A stretch of 64,000 nucleotides of DNA from an uncultured Roseibium sp. (GCF_963669205.1 NZ_OY769915.1:1524001-1588000); one strand, 5' to 3'. Shown: positions 17,774 through 27,472, counted from the first letter of the stretch. Program-made: numbers and translations. Notes: a model not told the origin generated them from the letters alone.

Positions 17774-19261
17774 TCAACTCGCGTTGCTGATCGTGATCGA
17801 CTTCACCTTGGTATAGGCATCCAGCCCTTCCCAGCCCTTTTCGCGTCCGTAGCCGGATTTCTTGTTGCCGCCGAACGGCAATTCCAGACCGCCGGCCCAA
17901 TAGTCATTGACGGAAACCTGACCGCAATCCATCGCATGTGCAACCCGCATCGCGCGTCCGACATCCCTCGTGTAGACACTGGCAATCAGCCCGAATTCGG
18001 TGCCGTTGGCAAGCCGGATGGCTTCTTCCTCGGTTTCGAAATTCTGCACGGAGAGAACGGGCCCGAAAATCTCGTCCTGCACGGCCGGATCGTCGGGTCC
18101 CAGATCGGCAATCACCGTCGGTTGGAAGAACCAGCCCTTGCCGCTGTCCGAATCGACCGTTACATCGCCGCCGGTCAGAACGTTTGCGCCACGGGCCTTC
18201 GCCGCCTCGACATGTGCCTTGATGCGCGACAGGTGCAGGTCCGAATTGATGGCACCCATGTCGGGGGCCGACAGTCCGTGTCCGGGTTTGATTGATCTTG
18301 CGCGTTCAGCGAGGATGGCAAGGACGTCATCGCGGATCGCCTTGTGCAGGATCAGCCGGGATCCGGCGGAGCAGATCTGGCCGGAATTTGAGAAGATCGC
18401 CCAGTAGGAGCCGTCGGCGACCTTTTCCGGGTCCGCATCCTCGAACGCGATCAGCGGCGACTTGCCACCGAGTTCCAGCGTGAGCCGGGTGACATTGGGC
18501 GCGGCCATCTGCGCGACATTGATACCGGTTGAGACAGAACCGGTAAAGGTGAGCTGCTTGATCCTGGGATCGCGCGCCAACTGGGCGCCCATGTCGGAGC
18601 CGAGGCCGGTGACGACGTTCACAAGACCGTCCGGAACGCCTGCCTCGCACAGAAGCTCCGCCATCACCAGCGCCGTGAAGGGAGTCGTCTCCGCTGGCTT
18701 GGCAACCACGGAGCAACCCGCGGCAAGGGCCGGGGCGACCCCGCGTGCGAAGGTCGAGGTCGGATAGTTCCATGGAATGATATGCCCGGTGACGCCGACC
18801 GGTTCGCGCACCGTGAAGGCGGTGTGGCCCGGGCCGAGATTGACGGACCGGCCGTCGAGCTTGTCGGCGGCACCGGCGTAATATTCAAACAGCCGCGCGG
18901 AGGACTGAACATCGCCCTGTGCTTCGGCGAGGGTCTTGCCGCTGTCGACAACTTCGATGACCGCGAGGCGGTCGGCATTCTCTCGAAAGAGGCGGGCGAC
19001 AGTGTTGAGGATCGTGCATCGCTCTCCCGGCGGGACATGGCGCCAGTGGTGGGCAGCCTTTTCAGCCGATGAGATCGCCCTGTCCATGTCGGACGTTTCG
19101 CCGAGAGAAAATTCCGCGAATGCCTCGGCCCTTCCGGGGTCGAAGCTTTCCATTTTCCGGTTCGACGGCGGTGTCGTCTTTCCATCGATGAAGTGGCCTT
19201 CGGGCAGGGAGGGAAGGTGGCCGGTAGCCAGGTAGGTCCGGGCGATGGTCTGGTCTGTCAT
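17774..19261 (-). CDS. NAD(P)-dependent aldehyde dehydrogenase
   Basis: The 495-residue enzyme has the ALDH cofactor-binding and catalytic domains. The catalytic cysteine is C297 in SNSGQICSAGSR, and the general-base glutamate is in LELGGKSPL (about 263). The WNYPTSTF segment of the nucleotide site is also present. It oxidises an aldehyde to the acid in the cytosol. The start overlaps the GMC oxidoreductase stop by 4 bp (ATGA), and the enolase-superfamily gene follows 9 bp after its stop. The three proteins are thus likely made together for stepwise oxidation of an alcohol or polyol. Confidence 0.95.
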   Translation of the reverse strand: MTDQTIARTYLATGHLPSLPEGHFIDGKTTPPSNRKMESFDPGRAEAFAEFSLGETSDMDRAISSAEKAAHHWRHVPPGERCTILNTVARLFRENADRLAVIEVVDSGKTLAEAQGDVQSSARLFEYYAGAADKLDGRSVNLGPGHTAFTVREPVGVTGHIIPWNYPTSTFARGVAPALAAGCSVVAKPAETTPFTALVMAELLCEAGVPDGLVNVVTGLGSDMGAQLARDPRIKQLTFTGSVSTGINVAQMAAPNVTRLTLELGGKSPLIAFEDADPEKVADGSYWAIFSNSGQICSAGSRLILHKAIRDDVLAILAERARSIKPGHGLSAPDMGAINSDLHLSRIKAHVEAAKARGANVLTGGDVTVDSDSGKGWFFQPTVIADLGPDDPAVQDEIFGPVLSVQNFETEEEAIRLANGTEFGLIASVYTRDVGRAMRVAHAMDCGQVSVNDYWAGGLELPFGGNKKSGYGREKGWEGLDAYTKVKSITISNAS

Positions 19262-20874
19262 GTTGCGGCTCGTTTCCGGTCTTGCAGGATCAGGTCCGCC
19301 CCTTTCAGGGCGAGCATCATGGTCGGGGCATTTGTATTGCCAGAAGTGATGTTGGGAAAGGCGGAAGCGTCGACGACGCGCAGGCGTTTGACACCATGCA
19401 CGCTGAGGCGGTTGTCGATGACGGCGGCGGTCCGGTCCGCACCCATCCTGCAGGTCGAGACCGGATGATAGACCGTGCTCGCCCGCTCCCGGAAATCGGC
19501 GAGCAGTTCGGCGTCTCCCAGCGTTTCGAGATGCGGCGCAAGCGACGTCTCGACGACACCGCGCATCGCATGGCTGCCCATGATCTTCTGGCAGAGCCGG
19601 CCACCTGCGACAACTGCCTGCCGGTCTTCTTCGGTGCTGAGCGAATTCGGCTGGATCCCCGGCGCGACGGAGGCATCGGCGCTTGTGATGCTTATGTGCC
19701 CGCGGCTTGTCGGCCGGGTCGGCTGGGCACAGATGATGAACCCGTCGAACGGGTCGAGCGCCAGCCTGGTTCGAGCCCCGCTCTGCGCCATCCGGTAGCT
19801 GATCGGGTTGAAATAGAGTTGCTGGTCAGGCCGGTCCATTTCAGGGTGCGATCTCAGGAACCCGCCGCACTGGTTGACGGAAAGCGACAGCGGACCGCGC
19901 CGGGCGAAGGCGTATTCAAGAGCTGCCCGTGCCTGGCCGGCCAGCGGCCGCAGGACGGAATTCAGCGTTCTTTCCCTGGCCCGGAAGGTGTAGGTGGCCG
20001 CCAGATGGTCCTGGAGATTTGAGCCGACATTGTCGTTGGCGCAAATGACCGGGATCTTGAGAGACTGCAGCAGCCGGCCGGGACCGATGCCGGAGACCTG
20101 CAGCAGGTGCGGAGATCCGATCGCACCCGCTGCGAGGATGACCTCGTGCCGGGCAGTAACCTGCTCGCCATCCGCAAGCAGGACGCCGACCGCCTTGTTT
20201 TCCTCAAAGAGGATGCGGCTTGCCCGCGCGCCGGTGCGAAGTGACAGATTGGGCCGTGCGAGGACGGGCCGCAAAAACGCGCGCGCGGAAGAGCAGCGTT
20301 CGCCGTTTTGCGTGGTGATGTGGTAGACGCCGCCACCTTCGGGGGCCGCACCGTTGAAATCGCCGGACCTCGGCAGACCGGTTTCTTCGAGCGCGGCGAA
20401 AAAGTGCCGGTTCAGCCTGTGGATCTGGCTGGATGTGTCCTGCACGTGGATCGCGCCCGCGCCGGTCTTTTCACCTGCGGGTCCGACCTTGGTTTCCAGG
20501 CGTTCGAAGACGGGTTTGACCTCTTTCCAGCCCCATCCGCGAGCGCCTGCACGTTCCCAGTCGTCGAAGTCTTCGGGAAGACCGCGGCAATAGACCATGG
20601 CGTTGATGGAGCCGGATCCCCCGAGCACTTTGCCGCGCGGCCAGGAGATGCTGCGCCCGTTGAGCCCGGTATCGGGGTCGGTTCTGAACTGCCATGTGTG
20701 TTTTGCACTGGTGACGAGCTTTGCATATCCCAGCGGCACGCGAACCCAGGGCGAACTGTCGGGTCCGCCCGCTTCCAGCAACAGGACGGAGGTTCCGGGA
20801 TCGGCGCTCAGGCGTTCAGCCAGAATGCATCCGGCCGATCCGGCGCCGACAATGATGTAGTCAAAGGGGTCCAT
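19258..20874 (-). CDS. GMC-family FAD-dependent alcohol/choline dehydrogenase-like oxidoreductase
   Basis: The 538-residue flavoprotein begins with the dinucleotide fold DYIIVGAGSAGCILAERLS at residues 5-23 and has GMC signature 1 around GKVLGGSGSINAMVYCRG. The catalytic His lies in VYHPVSTCRMG near the C terminus. I place the start at the ATG at 20874 (MDPFDYIIVG); the frame is open upstream to 20961 but lacks family similarity there. It is first in the operon with ALDH and the enolase-superfamily enzyme, and a GcvA-like regulator is divergent. Choline dehydrogenase is possible, but the lack of betaine genes argues for another alcohol. Confidence 0.9.
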   Translation of the reverse strand: MDPFDYIIVGAGSAGCILAERLSADPGTSVLLLEAGGPDSSPWVRVPLGYAKLVTSAKHTWQFRTDPDTGLNGRSISWPRGKVLGGSGSINAMVYCRGLPEDFDDWERAGARGWGWKEVKPVFERLETKVGPAGEKTGAGAIHVQDTSSQIHRLNRHFFAALEETGLPRSGDFNGAAPEGGGVYHITTQNGERCSSARAFLRPVLARPNLSLRTGARASRILFEENKAVGVLLADGEQVTARHEVILAAGAIGSPHLLQVSGIGPGRLLQSLKIPVICANDNVGSNLQDHLAATYTFRARERTLNSVLRPLAGQARAALEYAFARRGPLSLSVNQCGGFLRSHPEMDRPDQQLYFNPISYRMAQSGARTRLALDPFDGFIICAQPTRPTSRGHISITSADASVAPGIQPNSLSTEEDRQAVVAGGRLCQKIMGSHAMRGVVETSLAPHLETLGDAELLADFRERASTVYHPVSTCRMGADRTAAVIDNRLSVHGVKRLRVVDASAFPNITSGNTNAPTMMLALKGADLILQDRKRAAT

Positions 20875-21028
20875 TGCTTCATCGCCAGACACATGGTGTT
20901 CGGTTCGGATTTTCCGCGCGTTCGGGAAAAGATCAAAACGAAAAAATATTTGGCAATACATCGAAAATTTTTGTATGAAGATACTGTCTATAAAAGCGAA
21001 AACTTGAAAATTATGACTTGAGACATCG

Positions 21029-21925
21029 ATGTCCTATAGTCTTCCACCCTTGCCCTGGCTGCGGGCATTCGAGGCCGCTGCACGGCTCGGAAACTTCACC
21101 AGGGCTGCGGAGGAACTGCTGCTCACACCCGCAGCCGTCAGCTATCAGGTGCGGCAGTTGGAGCAGAAACTCGGCTTTCCGCTCTTCGACAGGGTGCACC
21201 GGGAACTGGTCCTGACCCGGCTTGGCCAGACCTACCTGCCGAGCGTCGAAAAGGCGTTTTCGGATTTGTCCATCGCAACCGTTTCGGTGTTCGGAGAACG
21301 CGACCGCCAGCCGGTGCGGTTCCGCTGTCTCAACAGTTTCGGCCACCTCTGGATGATCCCGCGGCTGAAGGCTTTTCAGGATGCGTTCCCGGACATTGAA
21401 CTGCAGATGATCTCGGCTGCCTGGGCGGAGACGCTTCAGCCGGATCTCTTTGAAATCGACATTCGCTTCGGGGACGGAACCTGGACGGACGGCCATGTCG
21501 AGTTTCTGCTGAATGACCCGATCATCCCGGTGTGTCATCCCGACCTTGCGCTTGGGAGGAAGGAAAGGGATCTCGCGGCGCTGGCAAAGGCGGTGCGTCT
21601 CGACATCATGGGGGTCATCGACACCTGGGAGAGTTTTTTCAGGGCCTTTGGCCATCCCGTGCCCCAGCGCACGGGCATTCAGGTCGATCAGACGCTGTCC
21701 GCATTGGAACTTGCTGCTCTCGGCCACGGGCACGCGCTTGTTCTGCAAAGTCTTGCGCAACCCTATCTGGACAGTGGCCGGCTGGTCATCTCCTCAAGCC
21801 GCAAGATCAAGAGCCGCCACAGCTACCATCTGGTCACATCCGGACCGCGTCAGGCACTTGGTCAGGATGCAGCGATTTTCTGCGAATGGCTGATCGATGA
21901 ACTCGGCAGAGCCGGCGGCCAATGA
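21029..21925 (+). CDS. GcvA-like LysR-family regulator
   Basis: The 298-residue protein begins LPPLPWLRAFEAAARLGNF, the hallmark of the GcvA branch of LysR regulators. The winged helix lies at about 8-65 (TRAAEELLLTPAAVSYQVRQLEQKLG), followed by an effector-binding domain. It faces the GMC-ALDH-enolase operon across a 154-bp AT-rich gap and probably controls it. The gap holds AT-rich tracts such as AAAAATATTTGG and CTATAAAAG that suit promoters. It converges with the cis/trans isomerase gene, with 22 bp between stops. Confidence 0.92.
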   Translation: MSYSLPPLPWLRAFEAAARLGNFTRAAEELLLTPAAVSYQVRQLEQKLGFPLFDRVHRELVLTRLGQTYLPSVEKAFSDLSIATVSVFGERDRQPVRFRCLNSFGHLWMIPRLKAFQDAFPDIELQMISAAWAETLQPDLFEIDIRFGDGTWTDGHVEFLLNDPIIPVCHPDLALGRKERDLAALAKAVRLDIMGVIDTWESFFRAFGHPVPQRTGIQVDQTLSALELAALGHGHALVLQSLAQPYLDSGRLVISSSRKIKSRHSYHLVTSGPRQALGQDAAIFCEWLIDELGRAGGQ

Positions 21926-21947
21926 CGCCAGGTCCTTGTAAAGACCG

Positions 21948-24332
21948 TCAGTCGACGGAGAACGAGAACTCGAACAGCCGCTCGATCGGGTCCAGAGGTT
22001 TGGGATCGGCGTAGCGGTTGATGTCGAGCAGACCCGCCTGGATCGCGTCCTGGGCATTGAGTTCGGCCTGGATCAGGTCGATGCTTTCCCAGAAGCGCGG
22101 ATCGGTCCGTCTGATGCCATGGGCCGCGATCACGTCCAGATAGTCCCGTTGGCTGCGGATGGCTCGGACATCGGTCACGAAACCGGGAACCTGTGCGACC
22201 TTCATTCTGAATATGAAATTCGGGTAGCTGCTGAATTGACCCTTCACGATCGTGAGTTCGTCCTGCTCCGGTTCGCGGCGCAGATCCTCGTTGAAGATGA
22301 AGGCGACGTTGCTGTGCGCCATGTCGTGGGCAATCGTGAAGACGTCCGTCTTGCCGCCGTCTTCAACGACGAGGACCGAAACGTCGGGCATGAACTTCGC
22401 CCAGGGTGCGGGCTGGTCGCTCAGGCCGCGCAGCCTGCCGGCCGCCGACGTCGCGTCGGCGCAGGTATCTCCGGAGCAGCGGTTGATCGGATCGGCTTCC
22501 GGCCAGAGCCGTGGCGCGATGGTCAGCAAACGCGTCAGAAACTCCGTCTTGGGCCTGTCGGTTTCAAAGCGGATGCCGGTCGGTGTTGTGTCATCGATGG
22601 GGCTTTCCTTCCAAAGGTCCAGCAAATTGGCCAGCGGCCCCTTGTACCAGCTGTCGTGGAGGGCGTCGCGCCGGTCCGCCGGAAGGAAGTAAAGGAACAT
22701 GCGCTCGCCTTCCCGGCGCAAATTGTCCATGTACATGCGCGTGGTCAACTGGTGCTCGACATTGCCGAACACATCGAAACCGGCCACCAGATCGTAGTAG
22801 ATCCGCTCAAACAGTGGGAAGTCGATCACCCAGGCCGTCTTGGGGATTGCACCCTCAAAGCCGGGGACCACCGATGCGGATGAGAAATTCCGGTAAATCG
22901 TGAGGCGTGCGTTGGTGTTGGTGCCATCGCCATCCCAGATATCCGAATAATCGAGACCGCCGTCGCGGGCGGCCCGTTCGGCGTAGCGTTGCTGCCGGAA
23001 CGCCTGATATTTCAGTGGCCCGACCAGCAGAAAACTCTTGAGCCGTTCCGAGATCTTGTCGTCCGAAAGTGCGACGGGCAGTTCCAGGACCGGAATCGCG
23101 TCCCTGAGGAAACTCGGATCCGTGACGGAAAGGTCCGCATCGGGATCGAGGAAAGACACCCAGAACCTGTCCTGAATGACATTCACCGCGACCTGTCCGT
23201 AGCAAACCGGTCCGCGTATGAAGGTGCGCACGAAGAACAGCGCGTCATCGAGAAGGAATTGATACCTGCTGCGCGGCGGGATTGCCCGGAAAGTGGAGAG
23301 CGGATTGCCACCTGCCTCCTTCGAATAGGGAGGCAGCGCCTCAAGGTCCCAGTCGGGTGCGAGGAACAGGTCCCGGTAACGCGCCAGCCGGTCAGCCCCG
23401 ATCTCATAGACGATATGCTCCTTGTGCAGGATCGTGCCGTCTATCGGAATGAGCCGGTAGAAGAAGGGGCCGCCGGGGTCGTCGAAAGGACGCCGCGACG
23501 GGATTTCTTCGTGCGGACGTCCCGCTGGCGTACGCGAGCGGATGATCCTGAAAAAGCGCCTCGGGTCATCTCCTTCGATATGCAGTTGTGCAAGAAACAG
23601 ATGTTCGTAGATGTAGCGGGCAACGAGCCTGGCCCGGAGGGTATCCCGGTTGAAGAACGTCTCGATCTCCGTGATGCTGTCGGCAACTTGATCCGGGATC
23701 CGGATCTCCTTGTTCGCGGCGGGAGATCCTGCGGCGGCCCAGGCAAGGAGCGTTTCATAGTCCCGGTCCGGCAATGGCGCCGTGCCGAACGGCATGCCTC
23801 CGTATCCGTGGTCGGACAGATAGTCTTCGATTTCGCCGGGCTTGGGGCAACTGTTGCGTCTCAGCGGACTGATGTTGAGATCGTCGGGCAGGGCCGCGCC
23901 CAGTTCGAAGCTCTGCCGGCGCCCGGCTTTCAGCAGGTGTTCCAGGACGGATGTGCTGCCCGGGTCCGCGGTAACGGGAAAGAAGCCTTTTTGACGCCAT
24001 TCGGGAACGGTCGTCGCATCGATGCCAAGGCGCGTGGTCGGTGCGTCCTCCAGCCGTTTGGAATCGTACACCTTCGCCGTTGTCGCCCCTCGCTGCCAAC
24101 CGTCGGGAGAGGACAGTTTCAGCTGACAGGGCGCGTCATAACACCCGTGGCAGACGACGCAGCGCTTGTTCAATGTGTCTTGCACGGACGCATGCGGACC
24201 GGAAACCGTCTCGCTGGCGGCAGCCGTGTGCGAACCGATGGTCTTACCGGCGAGGAGGACAATCGCACCGATCCCGGCGAGGACAGCCGTCCTCGCTGCA
24301 TTCAGGATCCCGACTGCCAGAGCCCGCCGCAT
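21948..24332 (-). CDS. cti: Fatty-acid cis/trans isomerase (periplasmic haem protein)
   Basis: Cti converts cis to trans double bonds of membrane phospholipid fatty acids in place, stiffening the membrane under solvent or heat stress. The 794-residue protein has an N-terminal hydrophobic export segment (about residues 12-29). A c-type haem motif CVVCHGC follows at 58-64 (ligands C58, C61, H62). The long CTI domain includes YLSDHGYGGMPFGTAPL and HSNVAFIFNEDLRREPEQDE. The length matches characterised Pseudomonas and Vibrio enzymes (about 770-790). A small membrane-protein gene precedes it by 5 bp. Regulation is not evident. Confidence 0.92.
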   Translation of the reverse strand: MRRALAVGILNAARTAVLAGIGAIVLLAGKTIGSHTAAASETVSGPHASVQDTLNKRCVVCHGCYDAPCQLKLSSPDGWQRGATTAKVYDSKRLEDAPTTRLGIDATTVPEWRQKGFFPVTADPGSTSVLEHLLKAGRRQSFELGAALPDDLNISPLRRNSCPKPGEIEDYLSDHGYGGMPFGTAPLPDRDYETLLAWAAAGSPAANKEIRIPDQVADSITEIETFFNRDTLRARLVARYIYEHLFLAQLHIEGDDPRRFFRIIRSRTPAGRPHEEIPSRRPFDDPGGPFFYRLIPIDGTILHKEHIVYEIGADRLARYRDLFLAPDWDLEALPPYSKEAGGNPLSTFRAIPPRSRYQFLLDDALFFVRTFIRGPVCYGQVAVNVIQDRFWVSFLDPDADLSVTDPSFLRDAIPVLELPVALSDDKISERLKSFLLVGPLKYQAFRQQRYAERAARDGGLDYSDIWDGDGTNTNARLTIYRNFSSASVVPGFEGAIPKTAWVIDFPLFERIYYDLVAGFDVFGNVEHQLTTRMYMDNLRREGERMFLYFLPADRRDALHDSWYKGPLANLLDLWKESPIDDTTPTGIRFETDRPKTEFLTRLLTIAPRLWPEADPINRCSGDTCADATSAAGRLRGLSDQPAPWAKFMPDVSVLVVEDGGKTDVFTIAHDMAHSNVAFIFNEDLRREPEQDELTIVKGQFSSYPNFIFRMKVAQVPGFVTDVRAIRSQRDYLDVIAAHGIRRTDPRFWESIDLIQAELNAQDAIQAGLLDINRYADPKPLDPIERLFEFSFSVD

Positions 24333-24337
24333 GCCGC

Positions 24338-24595
24338 TTACTGAGCCTCGTCTTCATTCGCCTGCGCGGGGTCCCCCCGGGACGGGTCTTCAGACCCCTT
24401 GTAGGCATAGAGGTAGCACCAGGCCGCGTAGGCGGTGATGGCACCGACGATACTCGCCCAGCCCGTGTTGCCCGCCGCAAATTCCACGACGGTCCAGCCG
24501 CCGCAAAAGACAACGAGTGCAACCCGCCGCCACAGCGGATCGAGCCAGGGGTGTTCTGCAGGTCCCAACACAGTTTTGCCTTTCTTGTGGGTCAT
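24338..24595 (-). CDS. Small two-helix membrane protein, DUF3329-like
   Basis: The 85-residue protein has a WLDPLWRRVALVVFCGGWTVVEF segment and a second hydrophobic stretch around SIVGAITAYAAWCYLYAY, with an acidic tail. The PLWRR...W...E pattern recalls small alphaproteobacterial DUF3329 proteins. It lies 5 bp upstream of cti and is probably in the same transcript, so it may help insert or regulate Cti; nothing in the sequence proves that. The 204 bp between it and the divergent gene at 24800 hold a likely promoter region only. Confidence 0.7.
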   Translation of the reverse strand: MTHKKGKTVLGPAEHPWLDPLWRRVALVVFCGGWTVVEFAAGNTGWASIVGAITAYAAWCYLYAYKGSEDPSRGDPAQANEDEAQ

Positions 24596-24799
24596 CTGAA
24601 TTTGATCATGTCACCAGTCCTGCCCGGGCTGTCAAGGGTCAGATTTGACGTCGGGTGAGTTCCAAGAGCTTGCAAAAACAAGCGAAACTTGCGCGAAGAA
24701 AGTCGATTTTCGTCTTGAAGTTGGCAACTGAACGCGGGAAAGTGGCACCTTGTTTCAGCTCAACACCGGGTTTCAGTCAACGGGAGCTAGCGGTCCGCG

Positions 24800-26125
24800 A
24801 TGATAACAGCGCTTGATCTCCTCACGGCGAATGACACACCGGGCCAGCATGCACCTTCCTACTATGCCGCGTCTGCGAACTGGGCGACGAAAAACCGGCC
24901 TCTCGAAGGATCCGTGAATTCGCAGGTCTGCGTTGTCGGTGGCGGCTATACCGGTTTGTCGGCAGCGCTGCATCTGGCCGAACGCGGCATCGACGTTGTG
25001 CTTCTCGAAGCCAATCGGATCGGCTGGGGGGCGTCCGGACGCAACGGCGGCCAGGTCGGGTCGGGCCAGCGCGTTGAGCAGACTGTTCTGGAAGAGCGGC
25101 ACGGCAAGGCGCATGCAAGGTTGCTCTGGGACCTTGCCGAACAATCCAAGACGCTCGTCCGCGATCTGATTTCCCGCCATGGCATCGCCTGCGACTATGC
25201 GCCGGGCATCCTGCACGCCGATCATCGCAAGGCTTATGTGGAGGAAAGCCGGGACCATGTCGAACATCTCCGGCTAACCTACGGATACGAAGACATCCGT
25301 TTTGTCGATGGCGATGAAATCGGAGACCTCGTGGGCAGCCCGCGCTATTTCGGCGGCTCGCTCGACATGGGCGCCGGGCATCTCCACCCGCTGAACTTCG
25401 CGCTGGGGCTCGGCCGCGCCGCCGAGGCGGCCGGCGCCAGGGTATTCGAAGAGACAAAGGTCACCGGAATCGACGGCAAGGGCAGCGGCCGGATCACGGT
25501 TGCAACGGGGCAGGGGAATGTCACCGCCGATCATCTCATTCTTGCATGCAACGGGTATCTTGGCAGGCTCGACCGGCAGACCGCCTCGCATGTCATGCCG
25601 ATAAACAACTTCATCGTTGCGACGGAACAGTTTTCGCATGAAGAGGCGGAACGGATCATTCGGGGCAATGTGGCCGTTGCCGACAGCAAGTTCGTGATCA
25701 ACTATTTCCGTTTGTCCGCAGACCGGCGCCTGCTTTTTGGCGGCGGTGAAAACTATGGCTACCGGTTTCCGGAGGACATCAAGTCCTTTGTCCGCTCGCC
25801 CCTGCAGGAGATCTTTCCCCAGCTCAAGGATGTCGGCCTCGATTACGGTTGGGGCGGTACGCTGGCCATCACGCCAAAGCGCATGCCCTACTTCGCGCGT
25901 CCCGCCCCCAATATGCTGACAGCGTCCGGTTACTCGGGGCACGGCGTTGCCATGGCGACACTCGGCGGCCAGATCCTGGCGGAGGCCGTCGCCGGGACAG
26001 CCGGACGTTTCGATGTCTTTGAAAAGCTGAGCATTCCCGCGTTTCCCGGCGGTGACCGCCTGCGCTTTCCGCTCCTGGTTCTTGCAATGACCTGGTTTTC
26101 GCTGCGGGACAGGCTGGGGATTTGA
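24800..26125 (+). CDS. FAD-dependent amine oxidoreductase, gamma-glutamylputrescine oxidase-like
   Basis: The 441-residue flavoprotein has the FAD motif VCVVGGGYTGLSAALHLAERG at about 43-63. The GWGASGRNGGQV block is typical of the DadA/PuuB group, and the C-terminal GYSGHGVAMATLGG segment binds FAD. PuuB oxidises gamma-glutamylputrescine in putrescine breakdown; related enzymes act on other secondary amines. The next gene, 1 bp away, encodes a second protein of the same family. No glutamylputrescine synthetase or hydrolase is nearby, so the substrate is unproven. Confidence 0.87.
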   Translation: MITALDLLTANDTPGQHAPSYYAASANWATKNRPLEGSVNSQVCVVGGGYTGLSAALHLAERGIDVVLLEANRIGWGASGRNGGQVGSGQRVEQTVLEERHGKAHARLLWDLAEQSKTLVRDLISRHGIACDYAPGILHADHRKAYVEESRDHVEHLRLTYGYEDIRFVDGDEIGDLVGSPRYFGGSLDMGAGHLHPLNFALGLGRAAEAAGARVFEETKVTGIDGKGSGRITVATGQGNVTADHLILACNGYLGRLDRQTASHVMPINNFIVATEQFSHEEAERIIRGNVAVADSKFVINYFRLSADRRLLFGGGENYGYRFPEDIKSFVRSPLQEIFPQLKDVGLDYGWGGTLAITPKRMPYFARPAPNMLTASGYSGHGVAMATLGGQILAEAVAGTAGRFDVFEKLSIPAFPGGDRLRFPLLVLAMTWFSLRDRLGI

Positions 26126-26126
26126 G

Positions 26127-27449
26127 ATGCTGCAGCAGAGCAAGCCAGCGCGGGAGGTGATCGGCAGCTACTGGGAGGCAAACGCCGGGCAGCCGCGCCC
26201 GGATCGTCAGTTGATGGGCAACGCGCTGTTTGACGTGGCTGTCATCGGTGCAGGCTATGCCGGGCTCAGCGCAGCCTTGAAACTTGCGCAGAGCGGTGTT
26301 TCCGTCTGCGTGCTTGAGGCCGAGCACGTCGGTTTTGGCGCATCAGGGCGCAACGGCGGTTTCTGCTGCCTGGGTGGAACGAAGCTGGACGGACGTCAGC
26401 TGATCCGCAAGTTCGGCCTGGAGGAAGCGCGCAGGTTTGTCGCCTACCAGGTCGCCGGGATAAACCTGGTTGCGCAAAGGCTCGAAGACTGGGGCGTCGA
26501 TGCGGATCGTCATTCAAGGGGCGAAATCTACCTGGCGCATCGCAGCAGGGATGTGGCGGCACTGAAATCTGAAGCAAGCTTCCTGAAAGAAAACTTCGGA
26601 ATGAAGGCGCGTCTTCTTTCAAAGGAGGCGTTGGGCGAGGAGGGCTTCGGCGGCGACGGTTTTCATGGCGGTCTGCATGTGCCATACGGCTTTGCTCTCA
26701 ATCCGATGACATACGTTCTTGCGCTCGCGGACCAGGTGCGAAAGGCGGGCGGCGGCATTTTCGGCAAATCGCCGGTTACAAATCTGACCAGGGATGGCGA
26801 ACGCTGGCATCTTGAAACCATGCATGGCTATGTGCGTGCAAAAAAGGTGGTGCTCGCCGGGAACGGATATGCCCGGGAAAATGCCCCCAAATGGCTTTAC
26901 GGCCGGACGTTGCCGGTCATGTCTTCGATCCAGGTGACGCGCCCCTTGAGCGAAAGCGAATTGTCCGCTCAGGGATGGACATCGGACACCATGGCGGCCG
27001 ATACCCGCATTTTGCTTCATTATTTCCGCCTGCTGCCGGACCGGAGGTTTCTGTTCGGAACACGCGGCGGCATTTTTGACACCGAACCTGCCCTGGCCAA
27101 AATGCGCAAGCGCGCGCGCTCCGATTTCGAAACCATGTTTCCGGCATGGGCGGACGTCGAGACCGAGCACAGCTGGCATGGGAATGTCTGCATGGCGCGC
27201 ACGCTTACCCCCTTTGTCGGTGCGGTGCCCGGCATGGAAGGGGTCTATGGCGCGCTCGGATGGCACGGCAGCGGGATCGCCATGGCCTCGATCTCTGGCG
27301 AAAAACTCGCCGGGTTGATCACCGGAGCACTTCAACAGCAGGATCTGCCTTCGCCGTTGCAACAGCCACTGAAGAAATTTCCGCTGCCGCTGTTCCGCAA
27401 GTTCTATCTGCAGGGCGCTTACTGGCTGTACGGGTGGCAGGACAGGTGA
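26127..27449 (+). CDS. Second FAD-dependent amine oxidoreductase (PuuB/DadA family)
   Basis: The 440-residue protein shares layout and motifs with its upstream neighbour: VAVIGAGYAGLSAALKLAQSG, GFGASGRNGGFCC and GWHGSGIAMASISG. The two differ clearly in sequence, so they are an old duplication or independent recruits rather than a recent copy. The ATG lies 1 bp after the preceding stop, so they are translationally linked. A heteromeric enzyme or two sequential oxidations are possible. A stem without a T-run follows at 27452. Confidence 0.87.
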   Translation: MLQQSKPAREVIGSYWEANAGQPRPDRQLMGNALFDVAVIGAGYAGLSAALKLAQSGVSVCVLEAEHVGFGASGRNGGFCCLGGTKLDGRQLIRKFGLEEARRFVAYQVAGINLVAQRLEDWGVDADRHSRGEIYLAHRSRDVAALKSEASFLKENFGMKARLLSKEALGEEGFGGDGFHGGLHVPYGFALNPMTYVLALADQVRKAGGGIFGKSPVTNLTRDGERWHLETMHGYVRAKKVVLAGNGYARENAPKWLYGRTLPVMSSIQVTRPLSESELSAQGWTSDTMAADTRILLHYFRLLPDRRFLFGTRGGIFDTEPALAKMRKRARSDFETMFPAWADVETEHSWHGNVCMARTLTPFVGAVPGMEGVYGALGWHGSGIAMASISGEKLAGLITGALQQQDLPSPLQQPLKKFPLPLFRKFYLQGAYWLYGWQDR

Positions 27450-27451
27450 GA

Positions 27452-27472
27452 CCCGGCCGCGTGGCGGCCGGG
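27452..27472. terminator. GC-rich hairpin between convergent genes
   Basis: A perfect 9-bp stem (CCCGGCCGC at 27452-27460, GCGGCCGGG at 27464-27472) closes a 3-nt loop, 2 bp after the amine oxidase stop. No T-tract follows on either strand, so intrinsic termination is uncertain. Confidence 0.5.
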
